Positions 1-5,747 of a DNA stretch of 8,997 bases are shown piece by piece. Positions within the stretch are counted from its first letter, which is position 1. The number at the start of each line of letters is the position of its first letter. This stretch comes from Deinococcus sp. (lineage in GTDB: Bacteria; Deinococcota; Deinococci; Deinococcales; Deinococcaceae): assembly GCF_030523985.1 (NCBI RefSeq), contig NZ_JAUNHK010000101.1, positions 1 to 8,997 on the forward strand, read 5' to 3'. The notes under the pieces were generated by a model that was not told the DNA's origin, made no database searches, and saw only the letters and a list, made by a program, of their open reading frames with translations. Made by a program: the position numbers and the translations under genes.

Positions 1-34
1 TGAGCCGCACCCCGAATCGGTGAAAAGCCCGGCG

Positions 35-61
35 GTCAATGGTTGACAGTTCTGGTCAACC
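35..61. promoter_or_regulatory. Inverted repeats overlapping the metN -35 box
   Basis: GTCAA (35-39), TTGAC (43-47) and GTCAA (55-59) make two overlapping inverted repeats that share the middle element. The second is a perfect 7-base pair of arms, GGTTGAC (41-47) and GTCAACC (55-61), separated by 7 bases. They cover the -35 hexamer and could be a repressor operator that adds to riboswitch control. No known regulator was recognised, and chance similarity to the -35 box itself cannot be excluded. Confidence 0.4.
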
Positions 62-71
62 TTCCTAGAGT
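43..71 (+). promoter_or_regulatory. Promoter of the metNIQQ operon
   Basis: A perfect -35 hexamer TTGACA lies at 43-48. After exactly 17 bases comes TAGAGT at 66-71, which matches four of the six positions of the TATAAT -10 box. Transcription would begin near 78, about 20 bases before the SAM riboswitch aptamer, which is the expected layout. The -35 box lies inside a set of GTCAA/TTGAC repeats. Nothing was recognised in bases 1-34. Confidence 0.8.
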
Positions 72-98
72 AGCCTCTGGCCCGTTTTCTGCGGGTCG

Positions 99-236
99 CC
101 TTTATCCAGAGTCGGCGCGATGGGAAATGAACCGCGATGTTCGTCCGCGCCGCAGCAACTGGCCTTCATCACGGCGCAGTGCTTCCCGACCCCGGCAGGC
201 TCCAACGATGGTTTTTGATGCTGGGAACGATAAAGG
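99..236 (+). ncRNA. SAM-I (S-box) riboswitch aptamer
   Basis: The region folds as the four-way junction of a SAM-I riboswitch. P1 is a perfect 8-base pairing of CCTTTATC (99-106) with GATAAAGG (229-236). P2 pairs CGGCGCG (113-119) with CGCGCCG (146-152); above the GATGGGA segment expected at the kink-turn, ATGAAC (127-132) pairs with GTTCGT (139-144). GCAAC at 156-160 leads into P3, ACTGGCC with GGCGCAGT (about 159-180), followed by TGCTTCCC, the counterpart of the family's GGTGCnAATTCC stretch. P4 pairs CCCGGCA (191-197) with TGCTGGG (219-225), followed by the purine-rich junction to P1. Placed before metN, this predicts repression at high S-adenosylmethionine. The assignment is by hand-fitted secondary structure and conserved boxes. 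Confidence 0.88.
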
Positions 237-295
237 AAGGGTGTTCCTCCAGGGCCTTTTCGGGTGCTGGTGTTCCAACGGACAGACTGTGACAG

Positions 296-357
296 GTGTG
301 TCCCCTTCCAGGTCAGGCAGCGTTTTTGCCCTCGGCAGGAAGGGGACACCCTTTTTT
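296..357 (+). terminator. SAM riboswitch terminator (expression platform)
   Basis: A perfect 12-base stem pairs 298-309 with 338-349 (GTGTCCCCTTCC with GGAAGGGGACAC) and is followed by six T at 352-357. The loop can form a smaller GGCA/TGCC hairpin. GGAAGGG at 235-241 is also complementary to CCCTTCC at 303-309, the left arm of the terminator, and its first two G belong to the 3' strand of aptamer P1. A stable P1 (SAM bound) would therefore block this antiterminator and allow termination; without SAM the antiterminator would form and transcription would reach metN. Confidence 0.88.
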
Positions 358-373
358 GCTGCCCGCCGCCGTC

Positions 374-387
374 AGGAGACTCCCTTG
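374..387 (+). promoter_or_regulatory. RBS that sets the TTG start of metN
   Basis: AGGAG at 374-378 is followed after six bases by a TTG codon at 385. No ATG or GTG in the metN frame lies between the riboswitch terminator and the start of similarity to ABC ATPases. The open frame continues upstream to about 43 but runs through the riboswitch and terminator, so those codons are not part of the protein. Confidence 0.75.
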
Positions 388-1341
388 AGTGATTTATCTG
401 CCCCCGCCTTGCAATTTATCGACGTTCGTAAAACCTACCCCGGTCAGGCGCAGCCCGCCCTACGCGACCTGACGCTGACCGTGCCCAGAGGCAGCCGCAT
501 GGGGATTATTGGGCGCAGTGGCGCAGGCAAAAGCACGCTGGTGCGCCTGATCAGCGGCCTGGAAACGCCCGACGCGGGTCAACTCCTGATTGCAGGGCAA
601 GACAGCACGCATCTGGACAGTCGGGCGCGGCGGGAACGGCAGTCGCGCACCGGGCTGGTGTTTCAGCACTTCAACCTGCTCGCACAGCGCACCGCCCTGG
701 GCAACGTCACCCTGCCGCTGGAATTGCTGGGCGTGCCGCGTGAACGCCGCGAGGCCCGTGCCCGTGAACTGCTGGCCCAGGTGGGGCTGGCCGACTTCGC
801 GGGGCGTTATCCGGCCCAGCTTTCGGGCGGGCAAAAGCAGCGCGTCGGGATTGCCCGCGCCCTCGCCACCGACCCCGATCTGCTGCTGGCCGACGAAGCC
901 ACCAGCGCACTCGACCCCGAAACCAGCGCCGGGATTCTGGAATTGCTGACGCAGCTTCAGCGTGAGCGTGACCTGACCCTGGTGATTGTCACGCACCAGA
1001 TGGAAGTCGTGCGGGCAGCGACCACGCATGTCGCCGTGCTGAACGGCGGGCAACTGGTGGAAAGCGGCGAAACCCGCGCCCTGCTGGGCCGCCCGCAGCA
1101 TGAGGTCACCCGCGCCCTGCTGGACGCCCACCGCCCCGAAGTGAAGCTCGCGCCCGGCGAGGTGTTGCAGCACGTCAACCTGGACGACCTCAGCGCGTCT
1201 ACCCTGGCCGCCCTTGCCGGCATCGGCGCCCGCATCGTGCTGGCGGAGGCGCACCCGCAGGGGGTGGACACCTGGCTGGCGCTGCCGGAAGCGCAGACTG
1301 GGGCGCTGTCCTCCCTGACCCGTCAGGCGGTGGGCGCATGA
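385..1341 (+). CDS. metN: Methionine ABC transporter ATP-binding protein MetN
   Basis: This is the cytoplasmic ATPase that powers methionine import with MetI and MetQ. The TTG start gives 318 residues. All ABC landmarks are present: Walker A GRSGAGKST (43-51), Q-loop glutamine at 94 in VFQH, signature LSGGQK (146-151), Walker B LLLADE (166-171) with catalytic E171, D-loop SALD, and switch histidine H204. After the nucleotide-binding domain about 75 residues remain (roughly 245-318), the position of the NIL domain with which MetN senses methionine. E. coli MetN is about 343 residues, so this tail is somewhat short and NIL function is uncertain. The last four bases (ATGA) overlap the metI start. 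The SAM riboswitch upstream and the metQ genes downstream support methionine over other ABC substrates. Confidence 0.92.
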   Translation: MSDLSAPALQFIDVRKTYPGQAQPALRDLTLTVPRGSRMGIIGRSGAGKSTLVRLISGLETPDAGQLLIAGQDSTHLDSRARRERQSRTGLVFQHFNLLAQRTALGNVTLPLELLGVPRERREARARELLAQVGLADFAGRYPAQLSGGQKQRVGIARALATDPDLLLADEATSALDPETSAGILELLTQLQRERDLTLVIVTHQMEVVRAATTHVAVLNGGQLVESGETRALLGRPQHEVTRALLDAHRPEVKLAPGEVLQHVNLDDLSASTLAALAGIGARIVLAEAHPQGVDTWLALPEAQTGALSSLTRQAVGA

Positions 1342-1994
1342 ACTGGGCCGAACTGTGGCCTCTGCTGTGGCAGGCGACCCTGGAAACCTTCCAGATGGTC
1401 ATTCCCGCCGCCGTCATCGCTGAAGTGCTGGGGCTGGGGCTGGGGGTGCTGCTCACGCTGACCCGTCCGGGTGGCCTGCTTGCCAACCGCCCGCTCAACC
1501 GCGTGCTGGACGCCATCGTCAACATCGGGCGCAGCTTACCCTTCATCATCCTGCTGGTGCTGCTCATTCCGCTCACGCGCCTGCTGACAGGAACGTCTAT
1601 CGGCTCCACCGCCGCCATCGTGCCGCTGACCATCGCGGCGATTCCCTTCGTGGCGCGGCTGGTGGACGGGGCGCTCTACAGCGTGCCCGGCGGCGTGGTC
1701 GAGGCGGCGCGGGCGATGGGGGCCAGCACCGGGCAAATCGTCTGGAAGGTCCTGCTGCCCGAGGCGAGACCCGCCCTGATTCAGAGTTTCACCGTCATGG
1801 TGGTCAACCTGATCGGGTACTCGGCCATGGCGGGGGCCATCGGTGGCGGGGGACTGGGCGACCTGGCGATTCGCTACGGCTACCAGCGCTTCGAAACGGG
1901 CGTGATGGTCGCCACCGTGCTGGTGCTGCTGCTGCTGGTGCAGGGCGTGCAGTGGCTGGGCGACTGGGCTGCCCGCCGCAGCGACCACCGCTGA
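1338..1994 (+). CDS. metI: Methionine ABC transporter permease MetI
   Basis: This is the inner-membrane channel of the MetNI importer, 218 residues, close to the E. coli protein. Five hydrophobic segments are visible at roughly 16-41, 59-80, 86-108, 145-170 and 187-208, as expected for the small MetI fold. The coupling (EAA) loop, which docks into the ATPase, runs from E122 to A143 (EAARAMGAS ... LLPEA). The Gly-rich AIGGGGLGD stretch typical of MetI follows the fourth segment. The ATG overlaps the metN stop as ATGA, and no strong separate ribosome binding site is seen, so translation is probably coupled to metN. Confidence 0.93.
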   Translation: MNWAELWPLLWQATLETFQMVIPAAVIAEVLGLGLGVLLTLTRPGGLLANRPLNRVLDAIVNIGRSLPFIILLVLLIPLTRLLTGTSIGSTAAIVPLTIAAIPFVARLVDGALYSVPGGVVEAARAMGASTGQIVWKVLLPEARPALIQSFTVMVVNLIGYSAMAGAIGGGGLGDLAIRYGYQRFETGVMVATVLVLLLLVQGVQWLGDWAARRSDHR

Positions 1995-2029
1995 AGTTCC
2001 GTCTCTACTTATCTCAAGGAGGTTGTGCC

Positions 2030-2800
2030 ATGCGTCAAACCCTGTTCCTGTCGGCCCTCACCCTCGCTTCCTTCGCCAGCGCCGGAACCCTGCGCGTCGG
2101 CGCGACCCCGGTGCCAGCGGGCGAACTGCTGGAATTCGTCAAACCTATGCTGGCCAAGCAGGGCGTGACGCTGCAAATCAGAGAATTCAGCGACTACGTG
2201 CAGCCCAACGTGGCGCTGGGTGAAGGCAGCATCGACGCCAACCTGTTTCAGCACGCGCCCTACCTGAACGCCTTTCAGCAAAACCGCCCGCTGAATATCG
2301 TGGTGGTCAAAAAGATTTACCTGCCGCCGCTGGGCCTGTACAGCAAGAAGTACAAGAAGCTCACCGACATCCCCAAGGGCGGCACCATCGCCATTCCCAA
2401 CGACCCCAGCAACGAGGCCCGCGCCCTGCTGCTGATCGAAAAAGCGGGCCTGATTCGCCTCAAGCCCGGCGCGGGGGTGAAGGCCACGCCCGCCGACATC
2501 GTCAGTAACATCAAAAACCTCAAGTTCCGCGAACTGGAAGCCGCGCAGTTGCCGCGCTCTTTGCAGGACGTGGACGCCGCCATCGTCAATGCCAACTACG
2601 CGCTGCAAATCGGCCTGAACCCGACCAAGGACGCCCTGTTTCACGAGGGCAAAAACAGCGTGTACGTCAACGTCCTGGCGACCACCAAAGACAAGCTGAA
2701 CAACCCCGACCTGCGAAAACTCACCGCCGCCCTGACCAGCCCCGAGGCCAAAGCCTGGATGCTGAAAAAGTACGGCGGCAGCATTCTTCCCGCGTTCTGA
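2030..2800 (+). CDS. metQ: Methionine-binding protein of the MetQ/NlpA family, copy 1
   Basis: This periplasmic substrate-binding protein delivers methionine to MetNI. AAGGAGG (2016-2022), seven bases before the ATG, fixes the start and gives 256 residues. A signal peptide ends in ASFASA before G19; it has no lipobox cysteine, so unlike E. coli MetQ this protein should be soluble. Family landmarks are present: EFSDYVQPN (52-60), FQH..Y with H75 and Y78, NDPSN...R with R131, ELEAAQLPRSL (168-178) and VNANYA with N187. H75, Y78, R131 and N187 match the positions I recall as contacting methionine in E. coli MetQ. It lies 35 bases after metI and 36 before a paralogue of the same length. Substrate preference between L-methionine, D-methionine and methionine sulfoxide cannot be read from sequence. 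Confidence 0.9.
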   Translation: MRQTLFLSALTLASFASAGTLRVGATPVPAGELLEFVKPMLAKQGVTLQIREFSDYVQPNVALGEGSIDANLFQHAPYLNAFQQNRPLNIVVVKKIYLPPLGLYSKKYKKLTDIPKGGTIAIPNDPSNEARALLLIEKAGLIRLKPGAGVKATPADIVSNIKNLKFRELEAAQLPRSLQDVDAAIVNANYALQIGLNPTKDALFHEGKNSVYVNVLATTKDKLNNPDLRKLTAALTSPEAKAWMLKKYGGSILPAF

Positions 2801-2836
2801 CCTTCCCGGTCTTCCCTCTTTTCAAGGAGCATTCCC

Positions 2837-3607
2837 ATGCGTAAAGTTCTGATTCTGTCCGCCCTCACCCTCGCCTCTGCCGCCTCCGCCGGAACCCTGC
2901 GCGTCGGGGCCAGCCCCGTGCCACACGCCGAAATCCTGAACTTCGTCAAGCCCATCCTCGCCAAGCAGGGCGTGACGCTGCAAATCAAGGAATTCAGCGA
3001 CTACGTGCAGCCCAATCTGGCACTGGCCGACGGCAGCATCGACGTGAACTTCTTCCAGCACGTGCCTTACCTGAACACCTTTCAGAAGGACCGCCCGCTG
3101 GGCATCGTCGCCGGGGCCAAGATTCATGTCGAGCCGATGGGCGTGTACAGCAAGCGCGTCAAGAGCCTCAAGTCGCTGAAAAACGGCGCGACCATCGCCA
3201 TTCCCAACGACCCCAGCAACAGCGGACGCGCCCTGAAGCTGCTGGAACGGGCGGGCCTGATTCGCCTCAAGCCCTCGGCGGGGATCAGCGCCACCGTGCT
3301 CGACATCACCACCAACCTCAAGCGCCTCAAGTTCCGCGAACTCGAAGCCGCGCAGCTGCCCCGCTCGCTCCAGGACGTGGACGTTGCCGTCATCAACACC
3401 AACTACGCGCTGGACGCTGGCCTGAATCCCCTCAAGGACGCCCTGCTGATTGAGGACCGCAACAGCCCCTACGCCAACGTGCTGGCCGTCAAGCCCGCCA
3501 CCCTCAAGAACGCCGATTACCGCAAGCTCGTCAAGGCGCTGCAAAGCCCCGAAACGAAGGCTTTTATCCTCAAGAAGTACAACGGGGCCGTGGTTCCCGC
3601 GTTCTGA
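2837..3607 (+). CDS. metQ: Methionine-binding protein of the MetQ/NlpA family, copy 2
   Basis: This is a second periplasmic binding protein of the same family, also 256 residues. It aligns with copy 1 without gaps; by hand count about 173 of 256 residues (about 68 percent) are identical. AAGGAG at 2824-2829, seven bases before the ATG, sets the start. The signal peptide (ASAASA before G19) again lacks a lipobox cysteine. The ligand-site positions H75, Y78, R131 and N187 (INTNYA) are all kept, so both copies look functional. Differences concentrate at residues 91-118 and 200-240. No terminator separates it from copy 1, and a strong one follows 22 bases after its stop. It is a tandem duplication feeding one MetNI pair, perhaps with different ligand range or affinity. 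Confidence 0.9.
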   Translation: MRKVLILSALTLASAASAGTLRVGASPVPHAEILNFVKPILAKQGVTLQIKEFSDYVQPNLALADGSIDVNFFQHVPYLNTFQKDRPLGIVAGAKIHVEPMGVYSKRVKSLKSLKNGATIAIPNDPSNSGRALKLLERAGLIRLKPSAGISATVLDITTNLKRLKFRELEAAQLPRSLQDVDVAVINTNYALDAGLNPLKDALLIEDRNSPYANVLAVKPATLKNADYRKLVKALQSPETKAFILKKYNGAVVPAF

Positions 3608-3629
3608 TTTTCTGCCGAAAAGTGACAAG

Positions 3630-3656
3630 CCCCCGCCTGAGCTGGTGGGGGTTTTT
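3630..3656 (+). terminator. Intrinsic terminator of the metNIQQ operon
   Basis: CCCCCGCC (3630-3637) pairs with GGTGGGGG (3644-3651), with one G-T wobble and a 6-base loop, followed by five T (3652-3656). It lies 22 bases after the stop of the second metQ gene and separates the methionine operon from the B12 unit. Confidence 0.92.
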
Positions 3657-3698
3657 CGTGTTCTGGCTGCCCCACAGGCAACGCGGCGGGAGAGGGGG

Positions 3699-3704
3699 TA
3701 CAAT
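3699..3704 (+). promoter_or_regulatory. Probable -10 box of the btuF-cobO promoter
   Basis: TACAAT matches five of the six positions of the -10 consensus. Transcription would start near 3711, right at the beginning of the cobalamin aptamer. No good -35 hexamer is found at 16-18 bases upstream (AGGCAA at 17), so the promoter is weak or needs an activator. Confidence 0.5.
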
Positions 3705-3711
3705 CGCCTGA

Positions 3712-3797
3712 CCTGAGCCAGGGGAAGTCCGGTGAGATTCCGGCACTGTCGCGCAGCGGTAATGGAGCCACGCTCATGAGTCCGAATGCCTCTCAGG
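3712..3797 (+). ncRNA. Cobalamin riboswitch aptamer (short form)
   Basis: The element is closed by a perfect P1, CCTGAG (3712-3717) with CTCAGG (3792-3797). Inside are the cobalamin-riboswitch hallmarks in order: AGGGGAAG, a CCGG/CCGG hairpin at 3729-3743 carrying TGAGATT, CACTGTCGCGCAGCGGTAAT (3744-3763), a GAGC/GCTC hairpin (3765-3775), and GAGTCCGAATGCC (3778-3790) as the B12-box segment. At about 86 bases it is far shorter than classic B12 elements of around 200 bases and lacks their peripheral stems, which resembles the compact class of cobalamin riboswitch. It precedes a B12-binding protein and an adenosyltransferase, and predicts shutdown at high cobalamin. Confidence 0.87.
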
Positions 3798-3861
3798 GAC
3801 GTTCCGAACAAGGAACACCTCTCGCCACAAGAGGGCCGTACTCCGCGCTGCGTCTCGCATT

Positions 3862-3891
3862 CGCTCCGGCCCCGGCCAGAGCGGGTTTTTT
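3862..3891 (+). terminator. Cobalamin riboswitch terminator
   Basis: CGCTC (3862-3866) pairs with GAGCG (3879-3883), and GGC (3868-3870) with GCC (3875-3877) extends the stem inward; GG and six T (3886-3891) follow. Two small hairpins, GTTCC/GGAAC (3801-3816) and CCTCT/AGAGG (3818-3834), lie between the aptamer and this terminator. It is 52 bases before the btuF start, so it is best read as an attenuator within the leader. Confidence 0.75.
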
Positions 3892-3943
3892 CTTGCTGTG
3901 CGCCCGCTCTGCGCTGTCACGTCCGCACAACTGGAGCCTTTTT

Positions 3944-4807
3944 ATGCGACCACTGTTTCTGGCGGCTTTCGCCCTCGCTTCTGCGGCGGCGGCGACCAAA
4001 TACCCGTTGACCATCACCGACGACTTGGGCCGAACCATCACCCTCAAGAGCGAGCCGAAACGCATCATCACCATGCTGCCCTCGCACACCGAGACGATGG
4101 TGGCCCTGGGCGCTGCCGACAAACTGATTGCGGTGGACAAGTACAGCAACTACCCCGCCGCCGTGGTGGACAAACTGCCCAAGGTCGGCAGCGCCTTTTC
4201 GCCCGACCTGGAAAAAATCGTGGCCCTCAAACCCGACCTGATTCTGGCCGACGAGTCCAAGAGTTCCAAACTGACCGCCAGACTTGAGGCGGCGGGCCTG
4301 ACCGTCTACGGCGGCACCGGGCAGACCTACAACGAGGTCTTCGAAAAAATCGCCACCATCGGCAAACTGGTCAACCGTGAAGCCGCCGCCACCCGCCTGA
4401 CCACCTCCATGCGGGCCGAACTGAACACCCTGCAAAAGAGCGTGGTGGGCCTGCCCAAAGTCAGCGTGTACTACGAGGTGGACCCCGCGCCCTACAGCGT
4501 CGGGCCGAATTCCTTCATCGGCACGTTGATTACGAAGGCGGGCGGGCAGACCATCATTCCGGCGGCACTGGGGGACTTTCCCAAGATCGACCCTGAGCTA
4601 ATCGTCAAAAGTGCGCCCCGCGTGGTTATCGGCGTGACTCCTGACGACGCCAAAAAGCGCCCCGGCTGGGCCGCGCTGCCCGCCGTGAGAAACGGACGGG
4701 TCTACAAGCCCACCGACGAGGAAAGGGACGCCCTCTCGCGCCCTGGCCCGCGTCTGGCGGTGGCGCTGCGGGCGCTGATCAAGATGATTCACCCCGAAGC
4801 CAAATAA
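3944..4807 (+). CDS. btuF: Vitamin B12 ABC transporter substrate-binding protein, BtuF-like
   Basis: This is a periplasmic binding protein of the BtuF/FecB-type fold that would hand corrinoids to a BtuCD importer encoded elsewhere. GGAG at 3933-3936, seven bases before the ATG, sets a 287-residue product. A signal peptide (about residues 1-17, ending in a run of alanines) has no lipobox cysteine. The mature part begins with the DDLGRTITL strand common to the fold, followed by the PKRIITMLPSHTETMVALG segment and then SPDLEKIVALKPDLIL, typical of cobalamin and siderophore binders. The middle VYYEVDPAPYSVGPNSFIG and the C-terminal ALSRPGPRLAVALRAL also fit BtuF. The riboswitch in front and cobO behind favour B12 over iron-siderophore. 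No permease or ATPase partner is in the window. Confidence 0.88.
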   Translation: MRPLFLAAFALASAAAATKYPLTITDDLGRTITLKSEPKRIITMLPSHTETMVALGAADKLIAVDKYSNYPAAVVDKLPKVGSAFSPDLEKIVALKPDLILADESKSSKLTARLEAAGLTVYGGTGQTYNEVFEKIATIGKLVNREAAATRLTTSMRAELNTLQKSVVGLPKVSVYYEVDPAPYSVGPNSFIGTLITKAGGQTIIPAALGDFPKIDPELIVKSAPRVVIGVTPDDAKKRPGWAALPAVRNGRVYKPTDEERDALSRPGPRLAVALRALIKMIHPEAK

Positions 4808-4814
4808 TCGAAGT

Positions 4815-4844
4815 GGGGGCCGGGTCTGACGTGGCCTTGCCCCC
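4815..4844. other. Hairpin between btuF and cobO
   Basis: GGGGGC (4815-4820) is complementary to GCCCCC (4839-4844). No T-run follows, so it is not a standard terminator. It could stabilise or process the transcript. No promoter is evident in the 77-base gap, so cobO is probably transcribed with btuF. Confidence 0.4.
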
Positions 4845-4884
4845 GACTGTACCGAACTTGCAGAGCCACCGATGGAGGTTCCAG

Positions 4885-5496
4885 ATGGACGACGTGACCA
4901 GACAGCGCCGCGAAGCCGCCATGCGCGAACTGACCGAGCAGCGCGACAACTACCGCAAGAAAGAAGGCATCAGCAAGGGGCGGCGCGGCCTGCTGATGGT
5001 CAATACCGGCAACGGCAAGGGCAAGACCACCGCCGCGATGGGCCTGCTCATTCGGGCACACGGGCGCGGCCTGCGGACCAAGATGTTCCAGTTTCTCAAG
5101 CACGACACCGCCAAATTCGGTGAGCACCGCACGCTCGACTTGCTGGGCATTCCCTACCAGGGCCTGGGCGACGGCTGGACGTGGCGCAGCAAGGATCTGG
5201 ACAACTCGGCGGAGCTCGCCGCGCACGGCTGGGCACTGGCGAAAGAGGCCATCGAGAGCGGCGAATACGACCTGCTGGTGCTGGACGAATTCACCTATCC
5301 CCTCAAGTACGGCTGGGTCGCGTGGCCGGAGGTCGAGACCGTGCTGCGCGAACGCGACCCGAACATGCACATCGTCATCACCGGGCGCGGAGCCATTCCC
5401 GAACTGGTCGCCCTGGCCGACACCGTCAGCGAGATTCAGCCTGTCAAACACGCCTACGAGCAGGGCATCGGCGGACAGCAGGGAATCGAGTATTGA
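4885..5496 (+). CDS. cobO: Corrinoid (cob(I)alamin) adenosyltransferase, CobO/BtuR type
   Basis: The enzyme transfers the adenosyl group of ATP to cob(I)alamin, making coenzyme B12 in the cytoplasm. TGGAGG at 4873-4878 is six bases before the ATG and gives 203 residues, a normal length for the CobA/CobO/BtuR family. The family-specific P-loop GNGKGKTT is at 42-49, preceded by the charged N-terminal helix that often caps the active site. LLVLDEFTYPLKYGW around D134-E135 matches the conserved VLDE-T-xxxYGW block, and HIVITGRGAIPEL the conserved TGR segment near the C-terminus. The open frame extends upstream to a GTG at 4813 without a ribosome binding site; those residues are excluded. Co-transcription with btuF places uptake and activation of B12 under one riboswitch. 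Confidence 0.94.
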   Translation: MDDVTRQRREAAMRELTEQRDNYRKKEGISKGRRGLLMVNTGNGKGKTTAAMGLLIRAHGRGLRTKMFQFLKHDTAKFGEHRTLDLLGIPYQGLGDGWTWRSKDLDNSAELAAHGWALAKEAIESGEYDLLVLDEFTYPLKYGWVAWPEVETVLRERDPNMHIVITGRGAIPELVALADTVSEIQPVKHAYEQGIGGQQGIEY

Positions 5497-5553
5497 GTGA
5501 GGTCGCCGTCGGCTTCAGCCGGGCGGACTGCGAACTTTAAATGTGGTGTGTGC

Positions 5554-5594
5554 GGCAGAGAACTTCAGAAGGTTTCTCTGCCTCTTTGCTTTTC
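5554..5594 (+). terminator. Probable terminator after cobO
   Basis: GGCAGAGAA (5554-5562) pairs perfectly with TTCTCTGCC (5574-5582), with a short internal loop, and is followed by the T-rich stretch TCTTTGCTTTTC (5583-5594). The T-run is interrupted by C and G, so efficiency may be below that of the metQ terminator. Confidence 0.72.
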
Positions 5595-5680
5595 TGGGGC
5601 GGCTTGATGGCCTGCTCCTCGCCAGCGGACGGGCACCTGTAGAGTTCCAGCCCTGGCCTCTCCCTGATGACCACCCGGCT
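5595..5680. other. Non-coding stretch with no recognised element
   Basis: Between the cobO terminator and the next promoter no ORF with a ribosome binding site, no clear hairpin and no repeat was seen on either strand. The reverse-strand open frame crossing it has no visible support and also covers the terminator and promoter. Confidence 0.5.
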
Positions 5681-5709
5681 TTGAGAGCGGTCCATTTTTG
5701 TGTTATGTT
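5681..5709 (+). promoter_or_regulatory. Promoter of the DUF5691 operon
   Basis: TTGAGA (5681-5686) matches five of six -35 positions. After exactly 17 bases TATGTT (5704-5709) matches four of six -10 positions. The -10 lies inside the RDRM-like palindrome, as expected for a promoter blocked by a bound repressor. The predicted start near 5716 leaves a leader of about 110 bases before the DUF5691 gene. Confidence 0.6.
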
Positions 5710-5719
5710 ATTAGCGTAA
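5703..5719. promoter_or_regulatory. Candidate RDRM (DdrO operator)
   Basis: TTATGTTATTAGCGTAA is a 17-base imperfect palindrome; six of its eight symmetric pairs are complementary. It differs at two positions from the radiation/desiccation response motif as I recall it, TTATGTTATTAACATAA. In Deinococcus that motif is bound by the repressor DdrO, and cleavage of DdrO by the protease IrrE/PprI after DNA damage releases transcription. Overlap with the -10 box fits such control. The consensus is quoted from memory, and the two changes both fall in the right half, so binding strength is uncertain. Confidence 0.65.
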
Positions 5720-5747
5720 CAATTCCACCGAATCATCCGAGGGTGAA

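Noticed and set aside
43..384. N-terminal extension of the metN frame by 114 codons
   Set aside because: It would be translated through the promoter, the SAM aptamer and the terminator. The TTG at 385 with a well-spaced AGGAG gives the normal MetN N-terminus.
460..1254. Long reverse-strand open frame opposite metN
   Set aside because: Typical shadow frame in GC-rich DNA; low-complexity composition, and the + strand has all ABC ATPase motifs.
1952..2029. Longer start for the first metQ gene inside metI
   Set aside because: The ATG at 2030 has a perfect AAGGAGG and begins a proper signal peptide; the extension only overlaps metI.
2822..3811. 329-codon reverse-strand frame opposite the second metQ
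   Set aside because: It runs through an intrinsic terminator and most of the cobalamin riboswitch and mirrors the metQ codons; a shadow of the second metQ gene.
3776..3943. Longer start for btuF
   Set aside because: The extra 56 codons lie within the cobalamin riboswitch and terminator; ATG 3944 has its own ribosome binding site and starts a signal peptide.
4813..4884. GTG start for cobO
   Set aside because: No ribosome binding site, and the frame crosses a G-rich hairpin; ATG 4885 is well placed after TGGAGG.
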